This document shows, one piece after another, positions 31,740-41,820 of a stretch of DNA of 64,000 nt (position 1 is its first letter; every line of letters starts with the position of its first letter). The notes under the pieces were generated by a model. The model made no database searches. It saw nothing but the letters and a program-made list of their open reading frames with translations, and was not told where the DNA came from. This DNA comes from Ceraceosorus guamensis (Eukaryota; Basidiomycota; Exobasidiomycetes; Ceraceosorales; Ceraceosoraceae), in assembly GCF_003144195.1 (NCBI RefSeq), contig NW_020290028.1:62001-126000 (forward strand), in the 5' to 3' direction. The translations under genes and the position numbers were made by a program.

Positions 31740-32471
31740 CTAAAGCGAAGGCGTGTCATTCGGCCCATTCGGGATTTGCAGACCATCCAGCAAGCTGTTC
31801 TCTTGACCACTGCGGATCGCTTCGAGTTGAGCGGCAGATTGAGTGGCCTGTGGACGAAAATGCGTGAGCCGATGCCGCAGGCAAAGCCGCGCAGTCACGA
31901 GTAGGCACACTCACAAGATACAAGTGCGCCTCGATTTGGGCCACCTTTGCTTCTGATCGTTCGGCCTGCCTGTACCGATGATGCATGTCTATGTCAGCTT
32001 CATACCTAGCATAAAAAGTTCAACGCATCATCGCACACTAACTTGCCCAGTGCCGCGGCTTTCTTGTTGCAAAATTCGACGGCTTTCGCATGATCCATTT
32101 CGATGAGCAGGTCAGCGTGTGGCAAGCCACTTTGCACCACTGGCAAGAAGCGCGACTCTAGATCGCTGCGAATGTGGCAATGATCTGGGTCAGCAGCGCA
32201 AACTCGCTGCCTTCGATCTCTGCTGAACATACTTGTGCACCTCGATGCTCAGGCCCGCGCCTAGGTCCACCCAGCGCGTAGGGTCCTCCGAATTTTCGCC
32301 CTTCTCGTCCGATATCAGCTGCCTCGAGCTTTCTTGCCAAGCCTCTTGCTCCTCTCGCAACGCTTTGAGGACCTGTCGCGCTTCGAGCAAGTCTCCTTGG
32401 ACCTTTTGCACGAAGCGGCTCGACTTGAGCAACGCAGAAACCAGAGATGGCCCAGAAGTGGGATTGACCAT
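31740..32471 (-). CDS. UXT-like prefoldin alpha-family protein
   Basis: Small coiled-coil chaperone-type subunit. Animal UXT belongs to the R2TP/prefoldin-like complex and transcription assemblies. Model: complement(join(31740..31847,31915..31969,32043..32165,32233..32471)), 174 aa, introns of 67, 73 and 67 nt. The N-terminal helix (VQKVQGDLLEARQVLKALRE) leads to the UXT-like strand segment WVDLGAGLSIEVHKYNDLE. Then come MDHAKAVEFCNKKAAALGK and a second helix (QAERSEAKVAQIEAHLYLATQSAAQLEAI); a single quote of the whole helix is not intended as verified structure. This helix-strand-helix layout and length match prefoldin alpha subunits. Assignment to UXT rather than another alpha prefoldin is moderately supported. 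Its 3' end is 125 bases from RDH54's. Confidence 0.75.
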
Positions 32472-32917
32472 CTTGACGCGCTAGAGCGCAGATCTTGATC
32501 TGAGCTAATTTGCGCCCACAATTAGGACGGAGAGACGACTTGAAGTGCAGTTCTCGAATGTGAATGTGTGCTTTGAGTGGTGGTGGATACGAGACGTAGC
32601 GCCGAGGCCAACAATGTTCACAACTACTTGATCATATCGACGCACTGTACTGATCGCTTCGACTTTCGCACGCGCATAAAATACACCGCCTCGACAAAAA
32701 TCGAGGCACGTGACCGCAGTAGGAATGTCTGACCAGACGTCCGCGTGATTCTGGGATGCAGGCTCTCAACGCTGGCCAGAAATGTCAACGCTATCATCAA
32801 ATCTAAAAGCGAGACAGGCAGCACCGCGGGTATCGCATTCCATTCCATTGCGAGGGTCACGCGCAGCGGAGCCGCGACAGGTCGTAAACCATCGGCCCCA
32901 CGCGCGCGCAGAGATTC
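32472..32917. promoter_or_regulatory. Region between UXT-like start and RAD4 3' end
   Basis: About 445 bases; presumed UXT-like promoter. No element recognised. Confidence 0.45.
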
Positions 32918-35900
32918 TCAATCGCCCTGACCGCTCGAGTCGCTCTGCGCTTCGTCACTGCTCTCTTCGTTAGCAACTTGTTCTGGGCTCGTCGCTCGCA
33001 GTGCTTGCACTTTGCGCTCAGTCTCCTCGCTCTGTAGAGCACCTTCGCTCTTTCGAGTCACGCGCCCAGACCGACGAGGCTGAATTGTAATGACTGGATG
33101 CGACTTCTCGTTGCGTCGACGAGACCTAACAGCAGTCGAGGCTTGTTCTGTAGACGCTGCGTTTTCATCAACACGATCGTCGGCGGGCGGATGACTGCTT
33201 GCACGAGCATCATTGGCCTCGTTATCTCCAGCCCGCGCTCGTAGATGTGCAGGGGGTCGAATCCGAATGCGAGGTTTTGACGAGGGTGCTTCTGCACTTT
33301 CGGGTCGCTTCGCCTTTGGGGGCGAAGGTTGAAATCCATTGACGAGATCGTTTGACCTTTTGGCACCCTTGGCGCTCTTGACGCTTCGTGGCTGACCTCG
33401 AGAAGCAGAAGACTTTGCAGCTCCCCTTCCCCTCGGCTTCTTGCTGTGCCCATTCGAATGCTCTGATGCAGACTCTGCTTCCGAGAGCGGGGAGTCAGCT
33501 TGGCGGCTCCGTCTGCGATGATTGGGCGCGGACGAGGCCAAGGATGCCAGGCTGATAATTTTCCGAGGTGCGCTAGGCGGAGAACTCTCCTCCGCCTGAT
33601 CTCCAGCTTCGGAGGACGATTGATCGTGAATGACATCTTCGGCCATCTCCGTGTCCTCGCCTGCCTCTGGCTCTTCCTCAATAAAGTCGCTCTCTTGACT
33701 TGCCTCTGCGTGGACGCGGTGACTGCTGCCGCCAGATCTCGCACCGTAGCGAGCGATGCGAGCAGCAAAGTCTCGATTCGCAGCGCTCAGCTGCTCGCCG
33801 TTTTCTCCAGCCTTGCCATTGGTTGGTGGGCGGCCCTCCACGTCGACAAGAAAACCGCCCTGCTCAAGTGCCCCGTCATCTGCTTCGAGGGCATGCAATT
33901 TGCTATTCTCGCTTGCATGGGCATCTCTAGACTCTGTCGCGCTCGAGGCTTCTTTGCGAAGGTCTGCTTCATCATGAGAGGCTCCGTTTCCGTACTGCTG
34001 CTGGACGCGCTGGGCGATGCGCACAGCATTGACCACCTTCTTCCAATTCTTGAGCGCCCTCTCTTGCCGCTTGGTGAATTCTTTCTGGGCCGCAGCGTGC
34101 TCCGACTCCCAGTATGCCTGAGATGCAAGAACAGATGGTCAACACGAGTTCCGAGACGACGCGGCTGGGCTCGCTCGCTCACCTCCGTGACCAGGTCTTC
34201 ATTCTCCTCTGCAACGACGATACCGGTGAGTTTGGGCATGCTGCGGAATTTCCTAAACTCGAACCCAGTCTGAAGCCGAAAAGCGTCATGGTCAGTCGAA
34301 CCCCACAACATCATATCCTCACACGACACTCACGATAGCCTCGGCGTAGCTGACACCAAGCTTCTTGGCTACCTTGCCAGCACCGTTATAGGGGATGTGC
34401 ACGCCGCCAGGCGGCAACATGCTTGGCACAAAGAGGTCGATGTTCCCGAATGCATTCTTCGGCACCTCGCCGTTGGTTACTTGCGGAGCAGTGTAAAGTT
34501 GTGTCTGAAAAGGCGCGTACAGACCCTCCTGCGGCGCCTCCCCTCCATCTGCTTTCGCAGCTTCCTCGGCACGCTTGTTCGCGAGAGTGTACCCACGACT
34601 CTTGACCCATTTCAATGGCTCCTCGCCATCCTTGACGACTTTACCCTCGTTGTACCACTGTCGAGCGCTTCGACAGGTGACGACGTTTCCTCGCGGGTAC
34701 ACCTTGATGCCTTGAAACGTGCCAATCTGTCGAAGAGGGTGAATAACTTCGTCTCGAAGAAGGTGCTTCTCGATTGCGTACACTGGATGTCCTTTGAAGC
34801 CTCCGACGCTAGATGGCATGGGCTCTTTGCCTGCAGCATCTTCCAGCTCCAAATCCTCTGCGGCATCTCTGTCGAGCTTTTGAGGTCGATGCAATGCGCG
34901 CACCACACTTTCCCACCATCCTTCTAGACTGCCTTTTGGAGCAGGCGGCCGCATGCGATTGACGCGCGAGTGCAGAGTCTTGGTGTATCTCGCAGTGACG
35001 TCCCTCGCAAAGCCATCCTCTTCGAATGCGACCACGTAGACGAGCTTGTTACGCCTATCGCTTGGAGGTGGCTCCATGTGCCGGTTGGGACCGACTTCGA
35101 CTTTCGCACGGATCGGATCGATCGTCATCCATTTCTGCCACGGTTTCGAAAACACTTCGACCCACATGGTAGGTGCAGCTTCGAGGTCCACAAACTCCAT
35201 GTCAGACAAGTCCTCAGCAGCCAGCTCCGTAGCTTTCGCTTGTTTGGGCCTCGATTTGCGCAAATTCGGCGTATAAGGAACGTCTTTGAGCGGTCGTGGG
35301 GGTGAAGGTGGCGCTTTTGCATCCTTTTTGGCTCTTTTCTTTGCGCTCCCCTTGCCATTCGTCGTGCTCGCGGCCGACTCTTCAACCCCGGTTGCCTCGG
35401 CCTTGCTGCCGCGTTTGCGCTTTGCAGGCGAATTGGTCGTCGAAGCACCAGACTCACTCGCGGCAGCGCGAGCGCTTCTCTTGCCTCTGTTGGCTCGTGT
35501 GCCTCGCGCGGCTTGACTGGGCGAGTCAGCATCGCTCAATGCGGAGCTCGAGTGGGAGTCACCTCGCTTCCGAGTCTTTCGGGCGCTCCCTTTCGGCTTG
35601 GAGGAGCTTGCCTGTGCTGGACTGAATTCTTCTGACCCACTCTGCCACTCCTCATCCTCGCTCGTCAACTCGTCATCCGGCTTTCGCTTCTTCCTTGCCT
35701 TGTCGACGAGTCCCTTTCCCTTTCCTTTGGTAGCCTTTTCTCGCGTCCCCTGAGTTGTGGCCACCTTTGCGGCTCCAGCGCTCCATGGCGCGACTTGAAG
35801 AGATATGACTAGCCGGGCCGGAATGCCCAAGGCTCGACAAAGGCAGCAGAACATTTGCGCAGAAGTCTCCCGCGAGCCTTGCCGCAGCTCTGCACGATGC

Positions 35901-37360
35901 TGAAGATCTGCAGGGCATGAGATGGCCTCGACAGGTGGGGCGAGCCGAAGGTAGGTGGGCGTGACAGCAGCCATTCCCGACCCTTGGCCGAAGAGCGTGA
36001 TGTCTGTCGCAGGCTCGACCTTGGCTCGTTTCATTGATCGGCCGGAACGCGCATGAGGGTGTTGCTCATTCGTAGCTTTGCCCTTGCCTTTACGGTCCAT
36101 CTTGGGCGAGCTCTTTAGCTGAGCGTCATCGATGGACTGTTGACTCTTCGCCGCTCTCTCCGCCTTCCACCTCTCCTCCCTCTCCAAAGCTGACTCGACG
36201 ATCCATCCATCCACCCGAATGCCTGGTAGCGGAAAATTGCCGACGAGAACATCGGCATTGGGCTGCTTGATAGCAGCGGTCGTCGCGGCTCTTGATTCGA
36301 TGCGGAAGCGACGATATGCCCACCAGCAGACCAGGTCGAGCATGAAGATCTCAAAGAGCCTTACTCGTTCGCGCTGATTTGCAACTCGCTTTGGATGAAT
36401 CTGCTTCAGCTTGTTGCGAAGCTCTGCAGGCACGACTTCGAATAGAGCATCCTATCGTAGCAGCGAAGAGTAAGCAGGCGTTCCCGGGATTCGCCGCAGG
36501 CTCGCACCACTCACTCTAAGCTCGGCGTCATTGAGCCAAGCATTCCTGATGCGGGCATGAGCGAGCAGCGCCAGAGCACCCAGCTTGTGGACAGCCATGC
36601 GCGTCTGACGATCCCTCGGCGTGACGCGATTCTCGTTGGCCCTTTGCTTCGCTTTGCGTTTCTGCTCCTCTTCCTTGGCCGCTTGCCCGCCTAGACTCAA
36701 CGAGATTACGCCAGGCGGCTGTCCTTTGCCGTCTTTGAAGACGGGCTGGTTCGAAGTGGAAGGGCCTCCTCCACCCGCCCCTTGACCTTCTCTGCTACTG
36801 TTCTCGTCTTCGTTTCCGGCTTCCGATACTGCTGCAGCGTACAGAGCGGCGTACCCTGCAGTGTCCTCTTGGCCACCAACATCGACATCCTCCATCTCGA
36901 GGTCCTCCTCCTCCTCCTCCTCCTCCTCCTCCTGCTCGCCAACCTCTTTTGCACTACCACCGGTGACATCAACCTCCTCCATCTCAAAATCTTCCCCTTC
37001 CGGCTGAGACGCCTTCGTGGACCCTCGCCGCCTCGGAGCGGGTGTCCGACCATTTGTGTCGTGACTGTTGGAAGGCATCGACGTGGACGCCTCCGCATCC
37101 GAGTCTGATATGGTGACGACTTCAGACTTCCTTTTTTCACCCGCACCTCTCCCAGCAGGCTGAGATGCTCTCACGGACGATCGACGGACGACGTCCGACT
37201 TTTGAGGTTCGTCAGACGAGATCTCGTGCAGAGAGAGGATCTCGTCCGGCGTGGGTGGAGTGGGGTATCGCCGAGATCGACCTCTAACTCGACCTTGACC
37301 TCTCTCGCTGGCCCCTCCTCCGCGTTGACTGTTGGCGGCAGATCGGCGAGGAGGTGCCAT
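32918..37360 (-). CDS. RAD4: RAD4/XPC DNA damage recognition protein
   Basis: Initiates global nucleotide excision repair by binding distorted DNA with Rad23. Model: complement(join(32918..34117,34183..34269,34334..36451,36515..37360)), 1416 aa, much longer than yeast Rad4 (754 aa). Residues 1-280 are disordered, with a Glu run encoded by a GAG microsatellite. The transglutaminase-like domain is split by a long low-complexity insert: MFCCLCRALGIPARLVISLQ (about 480) and TMWVEVFSKPWQKWMTIDP (about 711). The beta-hairpin domains follow: BHD1 (HLLRDEVIHPLRQIG, about 850), BHD2 (FQTQLYTAPQ ... GNIDLFVPSMLPPGGVHI, about 930-965) and BHD3 (AEAITGFEFRKF ... GIVVAEENE). The C-terminal 400 residues are Ser/Ala/Glu-rich. 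Downstream of COG7 on the same strand. Confidence 0.95.
36904..36935. repeat. Trinucleotide CTC/GAG repeat in RAD4
   Basis: About ten CTC triplets on the plus strand encode the poly-Glu run of RAD4. Confidence 0.9.
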
Positions 37361-37779
37361 CTTGAGCGAGGGTGCGCTGTTGTGTTCGAAGTGTGAGTGT
37401 ATTGTGGTAGACGATCACGAGCGAGGTGCGAGAGCACCGATGGAGACTCTGAGCGGGGCCATGCATGCAGAGCGAACGGCGCGTGAAGATGCTGAGTCAC
37501 GCGGGCAGCAAATTGGCACCTCCACATCCTGCTTGCGTGCGCCGCGGGAATGTGTGTAGACGCTTTCGCGGACGCGCCGTCGTCACGAAACTTGCGCGCA
37601 AAGGTGCAACACGCTGCAACAGCCAGGGGGTCAGGTCGCCGTAGGAAGTCACTTTGCGGAGGTCACCAGTAGACCTCCGGTGTGTCTGCAATCAACGATG
37701 CATTGAGTTGCGTGATGAGTGTACATGGTCTGTGATCGATCGCGAAAGCAGGAGGCGATCGAGGATCCGAGCATACATG
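37361..37779. promoter_or_regulatory. RAD4 promoter region
   Basis: About 420 bases between the RAD4 start and the COG7 stop. No specific element recognised. Confidence 0.45.
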
Positions 37780-40700
37780 TCACTGAGCTGTCCAATCTCT
37801 CATTCTGGCGACGGCGGCAAACGGATCGGTAGTGGCAAGTCTCCTCATGTCGACCTCTCCGGCTCCATCTACCTCTTTCCAGGGCACACGCCTTATCAGC
37901 TCTTTTCCCTCCACATCTGTCAAGCCAGCAGCATCTCTCCAGTCCCGCAACCCTCTCGATTGCGCATCGACGTTCAAGCTAGCTAGGATATTGTCTAGGT
38001 AACTTAGATCTGCTGCCAGTTGGGCTGCGCCTGCCGATGTCAAGCGAGCGATCGAAGGAAGCACCACGTCTGTGGTGTGAGCCAAAAGAGAAAGAGATAG
38101 TGCTCGCAGGTAGGCTTGCAGTACCATCTCTGGCGAAGGCTCCACATTTAGAGTTGGCGTAGATGCATGCGAGTTCGCGTTTTGCGTAGCAGCTGTCGCC
38201 GGTGCTCCTACGAGAGGTGAGGCGGTCGCGATGGAGGCCACAGACGCAGTGGGGCGATGTAAGCTCCTTCTTTCAGTCTGGGGTGATCTTGAAGCGCTTC
38301 TTTCCTGGTGTGAAGCTGCATCAGGAGCAAAAGACAGTCGCTTACTAGAGTTGCCCACGATGCGCGAAGCCGTGTCAGCGATTGAAGCAGTCTCTGCCAC
38401 CTCATCTGCCTGCTCCTCCTCGTCGTCGGGAAGAATGTGCGGCAGAGCACTCATCGCCCATCCCAGAGCTGAGTCATCGGCCCAAACTTCTAGAAGGCGA
38501 GGTAGATCGAGCAGAGACTCTCCAATGCGCCCTATTGTGCGAGTCGGGCTCAGACTGAACGTCGGCATGGCTAGATCATACTCGTTGGATGCGCCTGGTA
38601 GTCGGGTAGCCTCCCAGGCAGGGAGGGCAGCGTAGCCTTCCAGATGAGGCAGAAGAGGAGCAAGAATGACGTCGCATTGTGCCCTCTGCAAAGCGCGAAC
38701 ATACGCTCTCAGGGCGCTTCGAGAGCGGGGCAGGAGCGCACTGGAGGGAGCGCCAAGCTTTGAGGCTGTCGGCTGTGTCAGGGAGTTTCTGTGATCGATG
38801 CCTCCAGCTGAACGCAAAGCGGCGCTTCCATTGCGGCCGCTTCCGATGTGCATTCGATGAGCTCTGATCGCCTCAAATGCCGACCGAGGAACGCTAGATG
38901 AGTGATCCAGCTGAGCTGCCAAAAGCGCGAATCCGGCCTGCGCTCCTTCTGGGCCACTCGACAACAGCCGTTTTAGCGCATCTTCGCCTGTGCGAGTGCC
39001 AAGCCCGATGACGGCGCTCGCCACGTCGTTAAAGCCTAGTGCAAGCTTGTCTTCCAGGCTATCGATGCGGACAGCAGCAGCCTTCGCCGCTCGAACTTGC
39101 GCAATGCCCGCTTCGAAGGCTCTCCACTCATCGCCTTCCCCGTAGCTCTCTTCGCCATTGGCAAGCGCTTGGCCAGCTTTCAGGCGTGTCTCCTCGATGG
39201 CCACTTGTGCTTGGCGCTCTTGATGTTGCCTAGTCTGTTCGACCGCATTCTCGACTAGCTGGTCCACCCGCGAAAGTACTTGAGGAGCTGCCAGGCCGTG
39301 AGTAAGTCGCACAGCTCTAGAGAGCGCTTCCTCCGCCAACGTTGCAGTAAATCTCACGTCTTTCAGCAGCTCATCATGGGATAGCGCGAGCATTTCAGAG
39401 CCCTGTCTGGCTGCCCTGGAACGATCCCACGCTGCTTGGAGGTGCCGGGCTTCAAAGTCCGCATACATGACCTGGTGCGGCGTGAATGCAGACCACAACA
39501 CTGCCTCCCATGGCGAAGGGACAGGCAGCAAGCCTGCCAAAGAGCTGGCTTGCATCGGTTGAGCCTGAGCAGCAGAACCAGGATGGGTGCCTGCCGATGC
39601 GATCACGAGATCAGCATCATCTGAAGACCCCCTAGCCGTGTCCAGAGGAGGCAGCAGACTTGCTCGCCTTGAGGCGCGCTTGGACTTGGATATGGATGCG
39701 CTGCGTTGGCTTCTTCCCACATGCTTCATTTCCAGTCGAGGGCTCGTCGACGATGATCTCGCGGTGACTGTCACAGTGGGCGAGTGGGCAGCGTGCTGTG
39801 ACACGCTGGTAGGAATCAAATGTTCCGACAACAGCGATGCCCAGCTGGCGCTTGCGCCGCAGGCCGCGTCATAGGCTCGCAAGACGAGCAGCACTGCCTC
39901 GTCCTGTGCTCGCTCTGCCGCGTCGCGGAGTGTCGCTGAAAAGGAAGGCTCGAGAGCTTCGAGGCAGCTAACAATGAGTGCGCTTAAAGCGCCCCGAGGA
40001 TCCGCCGGGAAGAGGCGAGGAATCGTTTCAGACTCTGCTTCTAGCAGCGCGGTGACCGACGCGATGAGACTGGGCCATCCTTGGTCGCATCTCTTCAGTG
40101 GCTCGCTACTCGTACCAGTCCACGTCTCGACGACGGCGGCTCGCCGCGCACGGCGCCACAGGTCAGCATACTCCTCTGACCTCCCCACGTTGCGAAGGAC
40201 GTTGGCATGGGCCATGCTAGCCTCGACATCCTGCGCTGTAGCAGCTTGCAAGATGAGCGGCCGAAGTTGAGTTTCCAGCGCGTCCACAAGACTGCGGAGC
40301 AGCGTTGATCGCCCTTCGTACTCTGGTGTCCTCTCAAAGACAGCGAGAGACGATGATGCTTCTGCGAGCCTGTTGCTCGCGAGCACATACTTTGCGTCTG
40401 AGAGATATGCCGCGACATCTACAGAGAGCGTCGACCAAGATTCGGCGAGTCGAAGGACATCGCGAGCTGCGGTCATGCGCGAACGAAGCGTTGACAACGC
40501 GGCTAGACGCGCAAGTACGGTTGCTGGATCGGCGGGCGTAGCTGCCGAAGCTCGGCCTGCATTCTGCTCGCTCTGACTCTGGTCGGTCGTCATGCCATTC
40601 GACCTGGTCTGACTGCTCTTGCGACGAGTCAGCAGAGGTGGACCTTCGTCATCTTGACCTGCGCTCTTTTCGATCCCGCTTGCATTTGCGTTTTCAAGTC

Positions 40701-41229
40701 CCGCAGCAATTCTCACGTCGTGGACCTGTTGGCGAAGGTTCGTTCCAGTATCCCGAACTAGACGAAGTTGAGTGTTCAGATTTGGAAGCGTTTGACTCGT
40801 CTCAGTAATGACATCGTCGATGTCTGCGCTGGCTTCTGATGCGGCCTGCAAGAGCAAAGCGACCAGGCGAGTGAGATCCTCATCCAGCGCTGGAAGAGAC
40901 ACCGGCAAAGCTAGACCGACCGCAGGTTGGTCTGGTGCAGGGTTGCTCTCTGCGGATCGCGAGACGGTCTGGTCTAGCCAAGCCGAGACCGAGACGCACT
41001 CGTCCAGGCTATTGAGAATAGCTTCGTCGGCTGCGCTCTTTCCCCGTCCCCTTCCCGAGACACGCCTGCTGGAGAAGGGTACGCGTCGAGGTGTGCCTGG
41101 CGCAGGACTCAGACCTGCCGGAGAGCCCCCTTGCCTCGCTCCGTCATTGCGCGGTGTTTGATGGGTTGGAAGAGCTGAAGTCGAGGCGAAGCTGCCACGA
41201 GGTGAGACCGAAGGCGAGAAAGAAGTCAT
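37780..41229 (-). CDS. COG7: Conserved oligomeric Golgi complex subunit 7
   Basis: Lobe B subunit of the COG tether for intra-Golgi retrograde vesicles. A single uninterrupted exon of 1149 codons, unusual among its intron-rich neighbours. N-terminal SLDECVSVSAWLDQTV and a coiled-coil (VITETSQTLPNLNTQLRLVRDTG) match COG7. LRSRMTAARDVLRLAESWSTL, VFERTPEYEGRSTLLRSLVDA and LRNVGRSEEYADLWRRARRA are further conserved stretches. Ser-rich loops make it longer than human COG7 (770 aa). The C-terminus (LTDVEGKELIRRVPWKEVD) looks complete. Head-to-head with the TMCO4-like gene. It acts in the same compartment as ARL1. Confidence 0.9.
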   Translation of the reverse strand: MTSFSPSVSPRGSFASTSALPTHQTPRNDGARQGGSPAGLSPAPGTPRRVPFSSRRVSGRGRGKSAADEAILNSLDECVSVSAWLDQTVSRSAESNPAPDQPAVGLALPVSLPALDEDLTRLVALLLQAASEASADIDDVITETSQTLPNLNTQLRLVRDTGTNLRQQVHDVRIAAGLENANASGIEKSAGQDDEGPPLLTRRKSSQTRSNGMTTDQSQSEQNAGRASAATPADPATVLARLAALSTLRSRMTAARDVLRLAESWSTLSVDVAAYLSDAKYVLASNRLAEASSSLAVFERTPEYEGRSTLLRSLVDALETQLRPLILQAATAQDVEASMAHANVLRNVGRSEEYADLWRRARRAAVVETWTGTSSEPLKRCDQGWPSLIASVTALLEAESETIPRLFPADPRGALSALIVSCLEALEPSFSATLRDAAERAQDEAVLLVLRAYDAACGASASWASLLSEHLIPTSVSQHAAHSPTVTVTARSSSTSPRLEMKHVGRSQRSASISKSKRASRRASLLPPLDTARGSSDDADLVIASAGTHPGSAAQAQPMQASSLAGLLPVPSPWEAVLWSAFTPHQVMYADFEARHLQAAWDRSRAARQGSEMLALSHDELLKDVRFTATLAEEALSRAVRLTHGLAAPQVLSRVDQLVENAVEQTRQHQERQAQVAIEETRLKAGQALANGEESYGEGDEWRAFEAGIAQVRAAKAAAVRIDSLEDKLALGFNDVASAVIGLGTRTGEDALKRLLSSGPEGAQAGFALLAAQLDHSSSVPRSAFEAIRAHRMHIGSGRNGSAALRSAGGIDHRNSLTQPTASKLGAPSSALLPRSRSALRAYVRALQRAQCDVILAPLLPHLEGYAALPAWEATRLPGASNEYDLAMPTFSLSPTRTIGRIGESLLDLPRLLEVWADDSALGWAMSALPHILPDDEEEQADEVAETASIADTASRIVGNSSKRLSFAPDAASHQERSASRSPQTERRSLHRPTASVASIATASPLVGAPATAATQNANSHASTPTLNVEPSPEMVLQAYLRALSLSLLAHTTDVVLPSIARLTSAGAAQLAADLSYLDNILASLNVDAQSRGLRDWRDAAGLTDVEGKELIRRVPWKEVDGAGEVDMRRLATTDPFAAVARMRDWTAQ

Positions 41230-41820
41230 GACGGAATCTGGCGAGAGATGGATCTGCTAGCCATCCGGGGCGCGCGCACAACCCACAGACTCCTCGCATA
41301 CGCTAAGACGGCCTCAACAAGGATGAACTGGTGCTTTGACAGCAAAGACCAAAGAGAGTCAAGAGGAAGAAGTATACGGGGTCATATCGAGCGTCTAGCG
41401 TGAAAGCGAGGAAGCTCAACTTGGATGCGAGTTGCAGGCCGGTGGTATTAAATGATCCGTGGCCCTAGCGTGGCTCAGCAGATCACGTGGTCGAGGCTGT
41501 GCGCACCGCATGGATGCGGCGGGCGAGGCGGCAGGCCTACTCATCCAGAGTCGTGAGTGAGTCACGAGTCACGAGTGGAGGAGTTGCTGGCGGTCTCATC
41601 CACAGATTCACGATTCACGATTCACGATTCACAATTTGAGAGTCAAGTGCGGAGGACGTCAGGTCGCAAGCATGAGTCTGAGGTCACTCATGATTACTAC
41701 TCGACTCACGACTACGACGACACTCTGATAGGGTGCATGATCGACACCTTTGGCGAGCGCGTCGTCTCCGTAGCTGAACTCAACATCAAACTCTGATCCG
41801 CCTCGTGCACGACCTACGCA
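41230..41820. promoter_or_regulatory. Divergent promoter region of COG7 and the TMCO4-like gene
   Basis: 591 bases with an unusually dense cluster of TCACGA-type motifs (41549-41576 and 41605-41632) and further CACGACT words near 41703. Confidence 0.55.
41605..41632. repeat. GATTCAC heptamer, four perfect tandem units
   Basis: Four perfect GATTCAC units in tandem; the same word occurs dispersed throughout other intergenic regions of the window. Confidence 0.9.
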
